Below are positions 4,884 through 6,431 of a DNA stretch of 6,431 bases, piece after piece. This DNA is from an uncultured Elusimicrobia bacterium. Lineage in GTDB: Bacteria; Elusimicrobiota; Endomicrobiia; Endomicrobiales; Endomicrobiaceae. The DNA lies in NCBI GenBank assembly GCA_900321055.1, contig ONUQ01000092.1:1-6431 (forward strand), in the 5' to 3' direction. The notes beneath the pieces are model-generated. The model had not been told where the DNA came from, made no database searches, and was given only the letters and a program-made list of their open reading frames with translations. The position numbers and the translations under genes were made by a program. Every line of letters begins with the position of its first letter. The stretch's first letter is position 1.

Positions 4884-6431
4884 ATGTGTGGAATAGTTGG
4901 ATACATTGGTAAAAAAGATGCTGTTGATGTGATATATTACGGACTTGAAAAACTTGAATATAGAGGATATGATTCTGCCGGTATAGCCGTTATTGATAAC
5001 GGAAAAATTCAAAGAAGAAGAAGTATGGGCAAACTCAAAAATCTTCAAGAAAATATAAAGACGAACTCTATTTACGGTAACATTGGTATAGGTCATACCA
5101 GATGGGCAACTCATGGAAAACCCAGTCAGGAAAATGCTCATCCTCATACCGATTGTAATGAAAAAATAGTTGTAGTTCATAACGGTATAATAGAAAATTA
5201 TGTAGAACTAAAAAAATCTTTACAAAATGAAGGTCATAAATTTGCTTCAGAAACAGATACGGAAGTTATTGCACATTTAATTGAAAAATATTATAAAGGT
5301 GATTTATTAGTTGCGGTAAAATCAGCACTTCAAAATGTTAGAGGTTCTTATGCTATTTGTACAATATGTAATGATGATGCTTCAAGAATTATTGTTGCAA
5401 GAAAAGATGCTCCGTTAGTTATCGGTATTGCTTCAAATGAAAATTATATAGCTTCGGATGTTGCCGCATTACTTCAATATACAAAAGATGTAATTTTTCT
5501 TGAAAATGGTGATATTGCGGAAATTAAAGAAGATTCCATAAAAATATTTGATACAAATGATAATATAGTTGAGAGAAAAATTCAAAAAATAATGTGGAAT
5601 GCAATACAAGCGGAAAAATGCGGTTATAAACATTTTATGCTAAAAGAAATTCATGAACAGGCACAAACAACTCAAGATACTTTTAGAGGAAGAATTTCCG
5701 ATGAATCAAATAAAATAATATTAGAGTCCGTAAAACTCACAAAGGAAGAAATTTCAAATATATCAAGAATTTGTATAGTTGCATGCGGAACATCTTATCA
5801 TGCCGGACTTATAGCAAAATTTCTGTTTGAAAATTATACAAAAATTCCTACAGAAGTAAATATAGCTTCAGAGTTTAGGTATAGTAATCCGGTAATTGAT
5901 GATAAAGTGCTAACTATATTTATTTCACAATCAGGTGAAACCGCAGATACTCTTGCAGCATTAAGACTTGCAAAAGAAAAAAAATCAAAAACTATTGCTA
6001 TATGTAATGTTGTCGGAGCAAGTATAAGCAGAGAAGCCGATTACACTTTATATACACATTGCGGACCGGAAATCGGTGTTGCATCAACAAAAGCATTTAC
6101 CGGTCAGTTGACTGCACTTTATTTGCTGTCAATGTATATAGCTTCCATAAAAGAAACCGTTTCTGAAGAACAATTAGCAAATTTTATAAGCGGGTTAAGA
6201 GATGTTCCTAACAAAATTTCCGAAACATTTAATTTATCTTCACAAATAAAAGAAATAGCAAAGTTGTTTCAAAATACAAAACAATTTATATATTTAGCCA
6301 GAAACATTAATTATCCTATAGCACTTGAAGGAGCATTGAAATTAAAAGAAATTTCTTATATTTATGCCGAAGGTTATCCTGCCGGAGAAATGAAACACGG
6401 ACCTATTGCTTTAATAGATGAAACTATGCCT
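4884..6431 (+). CDS. glmS: Glutamine--fructose-6-phosphate aminotransferase GlmS, 3' end outside window
   Basis: GlmS converts fructose 6-phosphate and glutamine to glucosamine 6-phosphate, the first step to UDP-GlcNAc for peptidoglycan and, where present, lipopolysaccharide. I translated 516 codons from the ATG with no stop or frameshift; family members are about 600-610 residues, so roughly 90 are missing. The protein starts MCGIVGYIG, so removal of Met exposes the catalytic N-terminal Cys of the class-II glutaminase domain (about 1-240). That domain also shows GYDSAGIA, RWATHG at 73-78 and HNGIIENY from 99. Two SIS sugar-isomerase domains follow: ACGTSYHAG at 300-308, SQSGET at 348-353, EIGVASTKAF at 396-405, then LKEISY (E489) and GEMKHGP (H505), which match the E. 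coli isomerase residues Glu488 and His504 in mature numbering. The expected C-terminal catalytic lysine lies beyond the window. The gene has its own promoter and Shine-Dalgarno sequence. Confidence 0.97.
   Translation, partial: MCGIVGYIGKKDAVDVIYYGLEKLEYRGYDSAGIAVIDNGKIQRRRSMGKLKNLQENIKTNSIYGNIGIGHTRWATHGKPSQENAHPHTDCNEKIVVVHNGIIENYVELKKSLQNEGHKFASETDTEVIAHLIEKYYKGDLLVAVKSALQNVRGSYAICTICNDDASRIIVARKDAPLVIGIASNENYIASDVAALLQYTKDVIFLENGDIAEIKEDSIKIFDTNDNIVERKIQKIMWNAIQAEKCGYKHFMLKEIHEQAQTTQDTFRGRISDESNKIILESVKLTKEEISNISRICIVACGTSYHAGLIAKFLFENYTKIPTEVNIASEFRYSNPVIDDKVLTIFISQSGETADTLAALRLAKEKKSKTIAICNVVGASISREADYTLYTHCGPEIGVASTKAFTGQLTALYLLSMYIASIKETVSEEQLANFISGLRDVPNKISETFNLSSQIKEIAKLFQNTKQFIYLARNINYPIALEGALKLKEISYIYAEGYPAGEMKHGPIALIDETMP

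Noticed and set aside
4815..5180. A 121-codon open frame on the minus strand across the glmS start
   Set aside because: It overlaps the glmS promoter and the conserved glutaminase domain, and its product has no recognisable domain. It is a shadow of glmS.
1..6431. Defence system, CRISPR array, toxin-antitoxin pair, insertion sequence or other undescribed module
   Set aside because: Every open frame of substance belongs to a recognised housekeeping family. The two gaps longer than 10 nt are only 117 and 73 nt and contain no regular repeat array.

Overview
The window is A+T-rich bacterial DNA (about 70-75% A+T by eye). All genes lie on the + strand and are packed closely together. There are six complete or nearly complete housekeeping genes and one fragment at the left edge. 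The codons are strongly AT-biased (ATA Ile, AGA Arg, TTA Leu). A LolA-type lipoprotein carrier implies an outer membrane, so the source is probably a diderm with a very AT-rich genome. An ftsK/rodZ/rimO/pgsA neighbourhood is common in many bacteria. With lolA added, it reminds me of Elusimicrobiota (Endomicrobium-like gut bacteria), but that is a low-confidence guess from memory, with no search behind it.

Layout, left to right: (1) 2-445, the 3' part of a LolA-like gene, open at the left edge; (2) 455-1291, a RodZ-like membrane protein with an N-terminal HTH domain, one membrane segment, a Gln/Thr-rich linker and a C-terminal beta domain; (3) 1281-2579, RimO, the ribosomal protein S12 methylthiotransferase, overlapping rodZ by 11 nt; (4) 2580-2696, a 117-nt non-coding gap with a weak long-loop inverted repeat and a G+T-rich stretch; (5) 2697-3323, PgsA phosphatidylglycerophosphate synthase; (6) 3320-3940, a metallo-beta-lactamase-fold hydrolase overlapping pgsA by ATGA; (7) 3944-4810, a XerD-type tyrosine recombinase; (8) 4811-4883, a short gap that completes a promoter whose -35 box starts inside the xerD stop region; (9) 4884 to the window end, glmS, cut at the right edge after 516 codons.

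The genes fall into two or three likely transcription units. The first, lolA-rodZ-rimO, may read on into pgsA-MBL-xerD. The second starts at glmS with its own promoter. Shine-Dalgarno-like sequences are visible only before rodZ, pgsA and glmS. The genes that overlap or nearly abut their upstream neighbour (rimO, the hydrolase, xerD) lack one, which suggests translational coupling. By function the group covers envelope building (lipoprotein transport, cell shape, phospholipid synthesis, amino-sugar supply), chromosome dimer resolution and ribosome modification.

I found no mobile element, CRISPR array, tRNA, rRNA, broken gene or sign of recent transfer. All catalytic motifs I could check are intact. 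I see no undescribed system here; the findings are modest points about gene organisation and regulation.
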